From Pholis gunnellus (lineage: Eukaryota; Chordata; Actinopteri; Perciformes; Pholidae): a stretch of DNA of 64,000 nt. The stretch lies in NCBI GenBank assembly GCA_910591455.2, contig OU342807.1:12853116-12917115 (forward strand), given 5' to 3'. Under the pieces are notes generated by a model. The model was not told the DNA's origin and made no database searches. It saw only the letters and a list, made by a program, of their open reading frames with translations. This document shows positions 12,905-25,343 of this stretch, piece by piece. Both the position numbers and the translations under genes were made by a program. The first letter of the stretch is position 1, and each line of letters opens with the position of its first letter.

Positions 12905-12983
12905 GAGGATCAATGACACAAACTCTTGTTTCTTACCTTTCCTCTCTGTTTTCCTTTTCATCTCTGATGTTTCCCTGCTGCAG

Positions 12984-13092
12984 TTTGAAACACTGAATCA
13001 CAACAGCAAAGATTTGGATTTGTCTGAAGACCGCTTATTATGTTTAATTACTCCCACTGATGTTCCCTGTCAGGCCCTGGGACTGCATGATG
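12984..13092 (+). other. Candidate exon behind a strong 3' splice-site-like tract
   Basis: A pyrimidine-rich tract of about 50 nt ends in CCCTGCTGCAG at 12983. The following sequence is open in one frame from 12984 past 13250. A weak donor, GATG|GTGTGT, would end a 109-nt exon at 13092. The predicted peptide (beginning FETLNHNSKDLDLSEDR) is not one I recognise. A second tract ending in TTTTACTACAG lies near 13483, again followed by open sequence. Chance pseudo-exons of this quality are common in introns. Confidence 0.15.
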
Positions 13093-13690
13093 GTGTGTAT
13101 ATATATGTGTGTACTGTATGCAAAAACAACTTTAAGCAAACATTATGCCATGCCACACTGCATTCAAGTTTTACTTTATGTAACCACATGCTGTTATTTC
13201 AAGGTGGATATAGATTTCCACAACACCAGAATGCCGAAACAAACAGCACGGAGAGTTATATAAATATCCTCGTCCCTAGCTGGCCGTGAGTTCAACGTTA
13301 TTCTCTGTTGCATTATTCATGCTCAAATTGTTAATCTTTATCCCAGTTTAGCTGTTAACGTGAGTCTGTTTCAAACGATCAATTTAAATCTATACCAGTT
13401 GACACACATTTGCGCATTGTTGTCCTTCTATCTGATTTGTATAGCATGATTGCTGTTTTCTTTTCTTTGACCTTTTACTACAGCAGGTGTTAAAGCACCT
13501 GTATCCAACTGGTGGCTCCTTGGCTCGGGCCTGTGGCAGCTCAGCTCCTTCACACTACAGTACAAGTGCAGGAGAGTTTACATCTGGAAGCCATTGCTTC
13601 ACAATCTCATTATCAAATTACCGGGCTGAAAACACACTCGAGGCTGGAGAGTGAGAAGTTGCCAGCATTACTCTCAACTACTGTATCAGA

Positions 13691-13830
13691 CCATAGACTG
13701 TATATATATATAAATGGACGACGCGTCTCCATTTCCTCCCATTATGCAAAAGTGAGGCCAAAAAGAAAATGGATACCTGCCATCTTGCGCTTTTGACGTG
13801 ATATTGGAGTCAGAGTCCTAGCTGCTATGT
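13691..13830. repeat. Teleost dispersed repeat with CCATAGACTGTATAT terminus
   Basis: It begins CCATAGACTGTATATATA, continues through GGACGACGCGTCTCC and AAAAGTGAGGCCAAAA, and then CGCTTTTGACGTG. This order matches a very common percomorph repeat as I remember it. The opposite terminus of the same kind of element appears at the right edge of the repeat at 47134-47677. The right boundary here is uncertain and the copy looks truncated. Confidence 0.7.
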
Positions 13831-13921
13831 CAACACTATGGTTGCTTTGGCTAGAAAGACATAACAACTAACTATAATAGCTCAAATAATAATCTCCCAA
13901 ATAATATATATCTATATAAAT

Positions 13922-14286
13922 TAGGGATGCTAATCGCGATCGTTAACAGACAAAATTGATGTCTTGCATGCAGTGGTGCTGTGGTTAAAGTGCTAAAAAG
14001 CCACCCAAACAAGTTGAATCCATCGTTTTAACACCAGCAGGAGTGTGTGCGCAAACCAGGCAACCTTGTCTTCAGTTAACCAGTTCAGTCCAGGAGAGTT
14101 AAGCCAAAGTGTTGCATGCGTTGGACACATGCAGCCACTTTCCCAGTAAGTCTCCACAGTCAGGCTCACTTGACCTTAGAAGGGCTATTTTCCTTTTATA
14201 GATATATTTATTTTAACTGTTCTACTTATAGATTTATTTGGTCAAAATTCTTATTGCCAGTTAACATTTAATTATTAACATCCCTA
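13922..14286. mobile_element. MITE-like element with TAGGGATG inverted ends
   Basis: The left end is TAGGGATGCTAAT and the reverse complement of the right end is TAGGGATGTTAAT, matching at 12 of 13. Inner parts of both arms share GTTAAC. The flanks (ATATAAAT and CTATAGAC) agree at only 5 of 8 positions, so a target duplication is not convincing. The 365-bp length and terminal motif suggest a non-autonomous hAT-related element. No coding sequence is present. Confidence 0.65.
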
Positions 14287-15339
14287 CTATAGACACATTT
14301 ATGATAAAATTGATGCATATTCTATTATACAGACTTGTGAATTGTGTTTCAGAAGCGTTATCAGCCAATGGATATGAACACACAAGGCGGTCAGACAGAT
14401 AGAATTTGATAAAGTACTTTGGTAAAGTGTTCTGGTTAACACTGATAAAAACATGTTTGGGACCTGCAGTTATGCTTTGAAGAGATTCTGTCCGTCTGCA
14501 CTTTTTAATCTAAAGGCTTGAACATATTGTACATGATCTACCATAACAGAAAGGCATGCTGTGTTACAAAAGACTGCTGAACCAGCTCGGATTCAGCTCG
14601 AAAAATATGTCGAAAGCAAAAACAGCGTATGCAAGGATAAGGTTTTTTACAACTTGGGTCTTATTTTTTCAATTTGTTTTCTCTCAGCACTTGATGGAAA
14701 AACATTACATCTGCATGTTTGTTGTGCACCAATGTGTCGGAGTATATAAGTTATATTGTCATGGGAATATTGTATGATTTCCAAAACAAAGAGACACTCA
14801 CATAGACTCAGAAATAGGTTTTTGCTTTACTTTCAGGTCAGCAATGATTTAAAAGCTGACAACAGAAGAGTCTGTGATGCCTGATCTCATTTTGCTTGCG
14901 GCTTTTGTAGAAATTGCTGACTGTCAAACTCATCCTAACCCCCAAGTGGCTACACAATGGCCAAAGACTTCACTTGCCGATGTCAAATCTCTTTGTTTCT
15001 CAAACTAGCAACAGTGCCATTAAAAGCTGACAAACAGCTCGCTCCTATAGCCTTGAGATCGTTGAGACACAGGAAATGATACAGCGCTTGTCAGCTCATG
15101 ACTTCTGCACAAACAATGTTAACGGTGCACTTTATGATGTTGCTGTATGCCGATGGTCGTCTGATGATCAAGTACCATAATGATGCTCTACATAACGTTC
15201 ACTAGACTGGTATGTATGGGGTGTCCTCCAACGTCTAGAAGGCAAAAGTATTGCCAGGCACATTCCTAAGAGGGGCAAAAAGCCTGTTGCCGTGCCCTCG
15301 ATCACACTTGCTGCCTTTCCCAGGACTGTGAACTTTGAA
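14287..15339. other. Unique non-coding stretch
   Basis: No gene, RNA or repeat recognised. Confidence 0.4.
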
Positions 15340-15590
15340 TAGGGCTGGCCAATATCTCTACATTATATCAACACCGTGATATGAGCCTTGACATACATAT
15401 TTTGGATATTGTAATATGGCAAAATAGTTTACCTTGTTTTAAAGGCTGCATTACAATTAAGGAATGTCATTTTCTCAACTCACCAGACTAACCGTTCTAT
15501 CATTTACCATTACCCACTCAGTCATTATATCTACATTATTGATGATTATTTATCAAAAATGTCATTGTGTTAATATTTTGTGAAAGCACT
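15340..15590 (-). mobile_element. Truncated teleost TAGGGCTGG-type repeat
   Basis: One end is TAGGGCTGGCCAATATC, followed by several GATAT-rich words. The segment ATGATTATTTATCAAAAATG and the ending TTTTGTGAAAGCAC correspond to a common percomorph repeat as I remember it. The second terminus is missing after 15590, where the sequence becomes unrelated. The strand given follows my memory of the consensus and is uncertain. It is probably a non-autonomous DNA transposon. Confidence 0.6.
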
Positions 15591-16495
15591 AATAGTGCTG
15601 CCTCTCAGGTTTAAGAATTGCACCTGTAAACACTGGTTTACTCTTCACATAGTTGGTTTAAAATAAGGTCACAGCATTTAGGCGCATCACTGAAGTCATG
15701 GTTCATGGGACCAAGAATAACGACCAAATTTTCTGGGAAACCCACAAATAATTGGTGAGTTTTTTCACTCCGGAGCAAAGTGGTGGAATGACAATGCCAA
15801 CTCTGGAGTCAATCCTCCAGCAGAGCTTAAAACAAAACACATTATTTCACTGTTATTACACTTTTCACATTTATTCATTGTGAATATATCTTGAAGAAGA
15901 ACTGACAGAATGAAATAAGAAAACTTGCCATCTGCTGTTAGTTTGAGAAGTGGGCTTTTAAATTGTTTTCATTCATGTGAGTTATTGCATTGTGTCTGTA
16001 ACTGTAAGGAAGATGCCGGACTGAATCAGTACCGTAGATGCTTTGGGAATAAATTACGTCTGTAGGCTACTTTGTAAAATATGAAATAAACCTTCACTAA
16101 AAACAGACAAACTTGCACATAAACTCACAAACACATTAAAATGTATCCACTCACAAATACATACTGTCACAACAAGCTGCATGAAGAGGAACTCTAAGAA
16201 AAAAGTATTAAAAAGTTGATTTAGGATAAAGATATGCGTGAGGTCTGCATCCGTGGGGAAGCCACTCTGTTAAACAATCCCATCTGCTCTATAGGCAGAC
16301 AGGTCAGAAACACAATTAGCTGAATGTCTGTCTCAGAGCCAATGGACACACAGCACTCGCATTTGCATTCAGTAAGGCTCAACGCGAGACATCAAAATGG
16401 ACCCGAAACAAACAACGGAGACAAGAGGGTGAAATCCCTAAACTCCCACAGGCTGTGGAAATCAATCGCTATGAAAAATTGCCTCTAGCCAAGAG
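15591..16495. other. Unique non-coding stretch
   Basis: Nothing recognised. Confidence 0.4.
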
Positions 16496-16680
16496 CGCAG
16501 ACAGACATCTCCTCTCCTCTTTTTGCCTCTGCTTCATCAGTCCTCCTCAATCTGCCGTATCAGGACTCCCTCTGCTTTTCTCAGCATTACCCTGTCTCCG
16601 TCTTTTTTCGGCTTTTCTCTCTCAGTTTTCTCTGGCTCATTTCCAAGGGTTTTTCTTATCCCTTGGCGCTGTCTGCAGCT
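16496..16680 (+). other. Long pyrimidine-rich tract ending in CTGCAG
   Basis: About 150 bases are dominated by C and T and end GCTGTCTGCAG, which looks like a branch-point to acceptor region. The downstream sequence meets stops in all frames within about 12 codons, so an internal coding exon is unlikely. It could precede an untranslated exon or be simple low-complexity sequence. Confidence 0.3.
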
Positions 16681-18545
16681 AGCACAGTAGTGGTAGTTTG
16701 TCATGCTTATTAACACATACAGCTCATAGAGGCAACTAAGGCTCTTTAAATCCCGTAATCCAATTGTCTGTACATCCAAGGATACCTTGGAAACAGAAAC
16801 CACTTATAGCTAATTCAGCATACTTTTATGGGGCTATTTTGCCAAAGTATGAGTATCAGTTATAAAAACGGGGCTCAGGTTGTATAGCTTACAGCATTCG
16901 AGCATGCGAGCAAGCAGATTGACTTGGTTGCTTAATTGCAGAACAGTTTCTGATATAAAAGGTCTTATTTGATACTTACGATCTACCTCTATCTTTCCCA
17001 CACACACTCAAACAGAGACAGATTTAATGGGAGCAAACTCAGTTACAAAGCTACTACAAGATAACTAAAGCTAGGTCTTGATCTCTCTTTCACACACGCT
17101 AAATTTACTTAAAAAAAGTGACAAATCAAACTTTTACTATATTATTGGACAAATAATTGGGTTTAAACGGGATTTGCAGCACTTTCAAACATCCTTTATA
17201 CGTGTGGAATCTAGGCACGAACGTAGCAAAACTTATGCATTTATAAAAACAAAACCATATTAGCATGGTTAGATTGATTGTAATGGGAAAAGGATATTAA
17301 GAAACTTCAGCATTGAATAGTTCAGAATATAAAAGGAGACATTACGATAAATGAAAATGGGTCCTAGGTGGTAAAAGCTTTTATTGTCTGTCTGTTTGTG
17401 TACACATTCGAGCCTACCGACCAGTGTGGCTGTGAGAAACATGTTAAATAATTCAGGAGCAGCTGAAATGCTTGCCAACATTAAACTGTTATTGTCTCTG
17501 CAAAATTACACAAAGGTGTCTTTTTGAAAAGTGCATCAGTGCCATAGAGAGATAGCAACGTTTTTTTTTTAAAGTAGGGGCTTTATATTTTTAATGAACA
17601 TCTATCATAATGTCATCGTAATATAAAGACAGAAGCTGGCCATTTCCTAACAGCACACTGGTGTAGAAAAGATGGAGGAACCAGCATACTTTCCGTTTAG
17701 AAATAAAGATTTGGCATGACAGTAGATCAGGCTGACGAGCCAAATAGCTTTCTGCTGTAAGACAATTCTTGTTGTCATTCATCAGGAAATTAAAAGACTG
17801 TTAAAGGAAACATATCGTTTTAGACAGAACAAATTGCACTTTGGGTGAAAAGCTCTATCGTCAAATGTTATCTTAAATGAAGAAACACAACACTAAACTT
17901 TACCACAAGAGCCAGCAGATGTTTAAAGGAGAATCAGCGGAATACAAAGGGAACAAAAAGATCTATTCAGCTTCTTTCATTAGTTCTTACTTCACTTTTC
18001 AGTCCTTGAATTATTAGTCTAAAATCTATCAACCAATACACTTATCATATCTCAGCCTCAGATTGGTATGGATAATAAGGTTGTCAGTTAAAAGTCAGGT
18101 CCTGTCCCTCCACATCGCTGCTCCAGAAGGCATAAACTCACCAGAACAGCATGGTAAGCTCATGAGATGCAGGCCATGGTGGCTTTGGAAACCCTATCCC
18201 CTGACATTTTCCATTCATAAAACTCCTGGAATTGAGATGAAGGAGGGAAAATAAATCAGGCTGCAGCCTGGTGTCTGCGTTTTTTCATATACGTTTTTTT
18301 TCATGTTGCTGTGATTGGCAGAATGAGGGTTTAGCCATATGTTTCCTCCTGCTACCATTCTCCACAGCCTCCTTTTGTTTTTCCTATTGACATTAAATAG
18401 ACATAAAGGAGAGATTTGCTGAGTGTGCCTTCCAAGTGAAGTGGTTAGAAATGAGAGGCTTTTACGACATGGAAAAGTCTTCATTCCTCTGCATATTACC
18501 AAGAGCCATCTATTGATGGAAATTTCCGCATCCCCTCATTTAAAA
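16681..18545. other. Unique non-coding stretch
   Basis: Nothing recognised. Confidence 0.4.
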
Positions 18546-18564
18546 CCCCCCCCCCCAAAAAAAA
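18546..18564. repeat. C11A8 homopolymer pair
   Basis: Eleven C are followed directly by eight A. This is a low-complexity tract prone to sequencing and replication error. Confidence 0.9.
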
Positions 18565-19956
18565 CACAACTATAATTTTAAAAATGCCTTTTTAATCTGT
18601 CCCCCAAATACCCTTGGCTTTGTTTTAGTTCTTAAACACTCAGTCTCTAAGATGTACAGTATGTGTACCACATTGTGGCTTATTTGGTTTTCATATTTAT
18701 TGAACTAAATTGGTGAGCAGGATTGAATGAGGCAATTCAATTCCCTTTTCTAATCTGCAATCCTTAGAGGTGGTTTTTCATCCGTTTTTAAGGGCCCTCC
18801 CGCTAACATACCACCCCTGCTGCACTGTAAAGATAAAAGGATCAACTTTGAAATACATGAAAAAGAGCAATTTGTCATTTCATCAAGCAGACAGAATCAA
18901 TCCTTTCTTCTCGTCCCTTTCAACACAGACTCATCGGACTAATACTAAAAAGCTGATGAACTTTCTTGTCACTACCGACATCACACTGAGCACAAAGCAG
19001 TTGACCTGGGTCAAGGTTGGAAAACACAATTGGAAGACGAATCCAAGCATTTGGATCCCATTATGTGTAAGTGTCCATTGTTTTTCCTTTACATGGCTGA
19101 TTTGTGCTTGGAACGCTGAGCCAATCTTATAAATATAAATAGCCGGTCATTACCTCTGGATAGAGCTGATGAACCTTGTTCATTAGTTTATTCATCAGTT
19201 CATGCAGCAACTTTGCGTCATAAAGTCCCCCTCTCATCCCTTGACTTATTTATTTTAGTACATTACTGATACGGTGCCAAAAGGGGGAAGCGTTGGGTCA
19301 CAGGAGGGAAATTAAATGCAAATCCAGATGCAAAAAATCAGAGCGGTGGTTAAATGTGCACGCCTACAAAAAAGAACACAGAGATATTCATACATTCAGG
19401 CCGACACATCAGTCCGCCATATAAATACACCATGTTGTGCTCAATATTGAAGCAATATACTGAGTTCATTTGAGGCACGAAATATAGTGAACCTATAAAT
19501 CATTGCTGTCCATGATGGAGCATGGGTCAAACTAAGTGAGCCGTTCATTTCATAACAAAAGAAATACAATCTATTCGAGTCCAGAACCAGTTAAACCAAA
19601 GTCCTCCACAGGGAACATTAAAAACTGGGCTCAATTGATTCTGACTGCTTTGATACCATGCCCTGAATTTAAAATTGGCATTTATAAATGTAAGTGTTTT
19701 GTAATTTAGTTACATTTATTCTTGAGGCTGCAAGTAAAATTCAATTGTATTGGTATTAAACTAGTATTATTATATTCTCAGAAACAGCTAAGTAGTCTCA
19801 GCTGCAAATTAAAAAGAAATAAACTTCCTGTGAGCCTTTACTGTATTGGCCTCCAGTACGACCACATACTGATCAAATCAAATCATTTGTCCTTTTTGTT
19901 CCTTGCTACTCGCTAAAAATAAAAAACTGAACTTGGTTTCCAATTGTTGTGATGCC
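18565..19956. other. Unique non-coding stretch
   Basis: Nothing recognised; a 120-codon plus-strand frame at 18770-19132 has no familiar motif. Confidence 0.4.
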
Positions 19957-20165
19957 TTAAAGGAGCAGTGTGTAGGATTAAGGGGGAATTATTGGCAGAA
20001 ATGCAATACAATATACAAAACGATGTTTTCATTCGTGTATAAACGCCTGAAACGAAGAATTGTTGTGTTTTGTATCTACATACCGAGCAGGTCCTCTTCA
20101 CAGAGTCTGCAGTGTTACACTGGAATGTGTGTACAGCAGCACAGAACAGACAAAACAAACACTCT
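19957..20165. repeat. Teleost dispersed repeat beginning TTAAAGGAGCAGTGTGTAGG
   Basis: The opening TTAAAGGAGCAGTGTGTAGG, the block ATTGGCAGAAATGCAATA, the words GTTTTCATTCGTGTATAA and GAATTGTTGTGTTTTG, and the ending CAGACAAAACAAACACTCT occur in this order in a very common percomorph repeat as I remember it. The usual continuation after that ending is absent, so the copy is truncated. The class is unknown to me and no flanking duplication was found. Confidence 0.75.
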
Positions 20166-20401
20166 CTGCCCATTATGAGTGCCCGCTGGCTCTGGCACCT
20201 CCTGCAAATCCTATCATGGCACAGATATGGAGCAGTGGCTAGCGTGGGGCTAGTGGATGGCTAATCACAGTGTTTGGACTAGCCGATTAGCACTCCTCAC
20301 TGATCCTTAATGCCCAAGGATTAAATCCAAACAGCAGCAGAGCCTGAGTGTACAGGGCAAAATAGAAACACACAAGAATGTCTGTCCTCACGCATGCACG
20401 C

Positions 20402-20560
20402 TTTTTTTTTTTTATATCTCGTGCTTTTATTCTGTTTATTGTGTTTAATTGTCCTTTTATTGTGTGCTTTATTGTGCACTTTTATTGTGAAGTGTCTCCA
20501 AACCAAATTTCCCTCATGGGACAGTAAAGTTAGAATTTGAATGTGTTTTGTATTTGATCC
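20402..20560 (+). mobile_element. Probable LINE 3' tail
   Basis: A T12 run is followed by repeated TTTTATTGTG words and then AAATTTCCCTCATGGGACAG and AAAGTTAG. The combination of an AATTTCCCT(C)...GGGA block and a following AAAGTT resembles the 3' ends of fish L2/CR1-type retrotransposons. No reverse-transcriptase sequence is attached, as expected for heavily 5'-truncated copies. Confidence 0.4.
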
Positions 20561-22629
20561 ACAGAGCATCTTTCTGCGAGACTCGAATGGGAAGCAGAAC
20601 ACAAGACAAATAAAGACATGACACTACTGTGGCCAAAGCAGTGGGACACACTGTCTCTTTTCTAGAAGCCACTTCTTAAACATATAAAGTTCGAACGAAT
20701 GAGAAATATGTCATTATTTTTCAAAATAATTTCAGACAACAGCGCGGTCCTAAACTCTGTCAAAGAATTGACGTGGTTCTGTGAATTTGCACTGCCTCAC
20801 TTCAGTGACAAGCTAAAGCAACTATAAAGCAGGTGCACTTAACAAAGTCCGCTTAAAGCCAACCGTTAGCCACAATTTGAATGGTGATGAATGCAAATTG
20901 TTTTCTAAAATCACTTCCCAGATGCTTTAGTGTCATTATTATCCATACAGCACAGCTTCCCAGTTTTTCATTTTGCATTAGCAAAGATAACAACAATAGC
21001 CTAGTTAGCTGAGACCAACTGTGCGCTGCAATAGATCAGTGGTTTTAACATCCAACGCTGGAGTAGAAGGCACAGTTTGTAACACTGTAAATCTGTGAAT
21101 CCCTACAGATTACAGATTCAATATTTAATGTTTCCCTTGTTTGAAAGGTAGTCCTACTACGCACTGCTCAGATTTCTTCCAGTGTATCATCACCCCTTCG
21201 ATGTTCAGAATTTTAGCAGAATAATGCAAAATCAGGCTATTGGTAACCTATCAAGAGTATACGACGACACTTTGGTGCTGCTGGCTGGTTGCCCTCAAAC
21301 AATGAAAAGCCCTCCTCCTGGTACTGCTGGAAGGCTGCATGTTCTCATAAACTCTGCACGAGTCCAATGTGAGTCTGATGCAGGGAAAATCACGCAATAA
21401 TGACATACATAACAGAATATGCATTGTCAAACAATTAAAGTGCTGCACAGTAGAAAGCAAAAGAGCTCATTACTTCTTTTTTATCGCCATCAGAGAAAGT
21501 AAAAACCTGCAGCTATGACAACATGAAAACACAGAAAATATACATACCGTACATAATGGCATGCATGCATATGAATCATACTGAATGTGCATATCTGTGA
21601 GTAAGGATGGGATATTTATGTGCTTGACTGTATATTCTTGTACCAATATGGAAATTAACACTATGTTCAGGCACCCAAACACTGGAGGCGTTAGCTGTTA
21701 CTCATGATGGAATGAAGAAAGAATATTTATTGCTGTATCTTCATGGTTGATGTTTCGACTACAGTAAGGAAGTCCCTCAGCTGATTGAGAACATGGTCGA
21801 ATTAGCATTATTATTGCACTCCTCATCAAAGATAAAGAAGAGTAGGTCTGCAATACATGGGGGACAGACAGTAAATCTGTGTGCAGCATTAACTATTTCC
21901 CTCTGGTTCTACAAACGGTTTCAAGATGGGTCAATATCGCTGTAAAGCTGTTCAAACCTGTTAGCTGCTGGTGAAATGCATTAAATTGCTTGAGGCAGAA
22001 TAGGCTGGTATCTCTGCTGAATATGTACCAGGTAATAAGTGCACCAGACCGGCCTTTCCATTTATCTGGCTCAAGATTCCGATGGTATCCATGGTCTGTC
22101 TTGCTGTTAGGGAGGAGAACGTCAAAGCACACGAGTCAAGGCCTCGAGCCCTATTTACCATAGAGAGAAAAAATGAGGAGTGAAGGAAAAAAGACTCTAT
22201 GAGTAATGATAACCAATGGTTACTGATCAAAACCAAGGATTTCATCAAGGGCACACTTAAGGGGATGTTGGTGGAGTTACGGCTCCCATTCTATACTCCA
22301 CTATCGAAAAAAACTGATGCAACATGAGAGGCTAAAGAAGGGAATGATGACCTGAGTAGTAATTGTCAGACATCAAAGCTTTATTGTAATATAGTTATAT
22401 AGCTTTATTATTGCTTTGTTCCTGCCTGCCAAGTAGACAATTGTTTTTCTTGTATGAAAATTGACATGCAGAGACTAAAAACGTACTGCACTGTTTGAAT
22501 GAAAGTTGCACTATTATGTGCTGGTTGAAAAGATGATATCTGGCTTCACTTGAGGTTTTTAGAACATCGTACTCAGATTAGAATTAAGATATTGTGTATT
22601 AAGTATTAAGCGTAGGCTACTATTAACTG
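20561..22629. other. Unique non-coding stretch
   Basis: No gene or repeat recognised. Confidence 0.4.
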
Positions 22630-22988
22630 TCTTTCACACCAAATGCGTAAGATCACTTAGTTTGCTCAAGGTAGAGCGTAGGATGAAGAGCATTCTGAAA
22701 ACGAACCCATCCATGGAAGTAGCTAACCAAAGTGGTAAAGATAACATCTGAATTTGATCAATCACAATGGGGCATATTTTAAGTCCCGGGAAAATCAGAG
22801 AGAGTTACATAGCGCCAGTGTCTCTCCTCCATTATTCTCTAAAGTGAAATTGGCACCATCCTAACCTTTATCTTTTCAATTTAGTTGCCTGGACAACAAA
22901 GACAATGCGCACTACATGGTTTACACAGTTTAGAAAAATACTGCTGCACTCTTCATTGAAAATAAGGCCTTGCTCTTGGTGTGAATGC
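22630..22988. mobile_element. Candidate element with TTCACACCAA inverted ends
   Basis: TTCACACCAA at 22633-22642 is an exact inverted match to TTGGTGTGAA at 22976-22985, about 350 bp apart. Ends beginning TTCACACCAA are known to me from fish non-autonomous DNA elements. A 10-bp match alone is weak, and no target duplication is clear. Confidence 0.35.
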
Positions 22989-24264
22989 AGGGTTATCCTA
23001 ATATAAGTAATATTTTAACATGAACAAATACTATTAACGTGCAAGACTTCAGCACATTTTGGTGTCCCACCCGAAGACTTTCACGAGACAAATCTGCTTA
23101 ACAGGGGCCAAAGGCCACAACTAGAAAGACGGGAATGCTAGCAGTAATCAAACTCTACCTAACTTGCCACCCTGTAGAAGCCCTCAGATCATTCACTTCA
23201 AGGTCTTGTCAATAATAAGTTATTGATAGACTGTGTACAGTCAGGTCAGACATAATGCAGTATCTTTACATGGCAAGGCATCTCCACTCTTGTATAAGAG
23301 CATCGTGTTGATCCAGTCCACTATCAGCCATGCTTTATTGGCCCCGAATCATTTCGTCAGAAGACTTTGTAAAAGCTTTGAGCCTGTGTACATCAGTAAA
23401 TGGTGAATTTACTGAAAATACTGAAAAACAAACAAACAGCACCACAAAAAAAAAAAAACGTATACTTGTCATATCCAAGCCAGACCCTGTAAACGGTTGG
23501 CGAGTGATGAGCGGGGAGAAAACACTACATGGCTCAGGGGCAGAGATCCATCTGTCCATTTTCAACTCTTTCAATCACTGAAGTCATCCCACAGGACTGA
23601 TGGCAAGTTGCTTTTCTGTTCTGGCGAGCAGAATGTTCAAGCATGTGGAGTTTTGGGAACATAAGGAGATTTCTTGGATTTGACACAAACTGTGCAGTCA
23701 GTGGCACCACTTTGGGTAGACAGTATCTTTGTTTAGAAACAACGTTGGCCTTTCAAACAAATTAAATCTATGTAGAGGACATAAAATGCTGATACAACTA
23801 CATGCACAGAATAATGAGACCCTGACGTGATGCTGGGTAAACTGCAGGATTAAAAAGGTCACACATGGTGTATAGTAACATGAAATAACATTAGTCAGTT
23901 CTAAATTTAAAATAAATGACAGCCCAGTAATGACCTCATTACTCACTTTCAGTCAATTTTGTGGCAAATTAATCTGGACACTCCCCTGTTTCCGGGCTAC
24001 TCCGGCTACAGACAGGACTGTAAATAGCATCACACCCTGCTGTCTATGATGGAAGAGGAAAGGTACAGGAAGGAGCCAAGGAAATGAGGCCAATTTCCCT
24101 GTGGGGCCCCAGTAACCAGGAGTACCAGGTTCCACATAGACTACAGTCTTATGGCAAACAAGACCCACCCACTTCCTGCCAGGTGTTCAACAAGGGTGTG
24201 TTCCTGAACCTTTGAGTTTCTGTCTGGGTGTCTTTCTGCACGTCATTGCATTTAATGTGGCTTA
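22989..24264. other. Unique non-coding stretch with an A-rich run
   Basis: Nothing recognised apart from 12 or more A near 23445-23458. Confidence 0.4.
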
Positions 24265-24496
24265 AAGCGGCTGTTTGCGATTGCTTACATACTCAAAGTG
24301 AATGCTTAGACAAAACCTTAACTTTTGTAACCATGCCTTAAAACACAGGCACCAAAAGTAAAAATAATTTTCTGTTTTGCACTTTTTTTGCAATTCTGCA
24401 ACACACTTCTTACAAAACACTACTCCCTGTTTCTTACGTTAGACACAAGTTTAAGAATTACCTATCTTGGGAAAACACACGTACCTGAATTTGGCA

Positions 24497-24513
24497 ACAC
24501 ACACACACACACA
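24497..24513. repeat. Short (AC)8 tract
   Basis: A pure AC run of about 17 bases within the degraded transposon. Confidence 0.9.
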
Positions 24514-24570
24514 TGACAACACTTATGCACTAATTTAACACCAATCAATCTAAACCTTGGCATTACAAAT

Positions 24571-24690
24571 AAACCTCATGTAAGGTCACAGAGGACAAGA
24601 ACAAAGAAGGGGACCAGGGCTGACTTTGCTTGTGACGTGGATGAGGTAATTCGGCCAGAATCCAATAATCCAGCACCATCCAACATCCCT
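24571..24690 (+). pseudogene. Transposase C-terminal remnant (IS630/Tc-like)
   Basis: The frame at 24616-24660 reads TRADFACDVDEVIRPE and reaches a stop shortly after. A closing ACDVDEVxWPxP-type segment is what I remember for the C-terminus of fish IS630/Tc-like DDE transposases. Here Arg replaces the usual Trp. The upstream part of the same frame does not resemble the expected GWIRH...FFPRC region, and no catalytic DDE residues can be placed. The gene is therefore reduced to its tail and non-functional. The assignment rests on about 16 residues and on flanking sequence that looks like the element's 3' untranslated region. Confidence 0.4.
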
Positions 24691-25184
24691 TAAAATAGCT
24701 TCTTTTTTTTTACCGTTGCATTGGAATTTTACTTCAATTATTTTTGTTTTAGTGAGTTGACACTAATTCTACTTTTCCTTGTGTTTTTGTTGTTGTAAAA
24801 CCTGCAATGGCAAAAAAAATAATCTATTCTGAGGCCTCATTTTTTTAAATGTACTGTGCTGTAAAAATCTTTCACAGAAGCCTGTATTTGAAAAGGTAAA
24901 AAGGATACAAATTTGTAGTGTTTTGCCGTCTTTTGTCTAATGCACATCAGTGATGTTTTTACTGCTTTGTAAGAGTATTTCAAATGGTGGATGTGTGTAA
25001 AATGTTATTGTAAAAATGCCATTTTTTTAAGGTTTTGATTGCAGAGTTTCATTTTAAAATAGAAGCAGAGCACAATTAAGTCCCGCCCACACTGGATCGG
25101 AAAACAGTGAATCGCTCTCCAATGACTTTGTATTGTGTGAAGGTGTCTCCTTGTAAATTTCATCTGCTAGCAAATGAAAGAAAA

Positions 25185-25343
25185 ATGTTATGTTGTGTGA
25201 TTGGATGCACAACAGGGTAAAGAAACTAAGACTAAGTTTCAATAAGTTGCCGAATCGAAAAACTGAGGATGCAAGCAAAAAGATATAAGGCATCAGCAGG
25301 AAGAACCCGAACTACACGTTATGTGTGCAGGAAGTATTTCATC
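25185..25343 (+). pseudogene. Broken THAP-type zinc-finger remnant
   Basis: The frame from 25185 begins MLCCVIGCTTG and then meets stops. The shifted frame at 25235 reads SFNKLPNRK. The first frame resumes with TRYVCRKYF. The Cys codons at 25194, 25206 and 25326 give C-x3-C-x39-C, which fits the C-x(2-4)-C-x(35-50)-C-x2-H spacing of THAP domains. The LP pair and the CxxxF ending also fit. The fourth ligand is TAT (Tyr) where CAT (His) is expected, a single transition. Stops and two compensating frame changes make it a fossil. In fish, THAP domains occur in host THAP genes and in some DNA transposons; the mobile context favours the latter. Confidence 0.5.
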
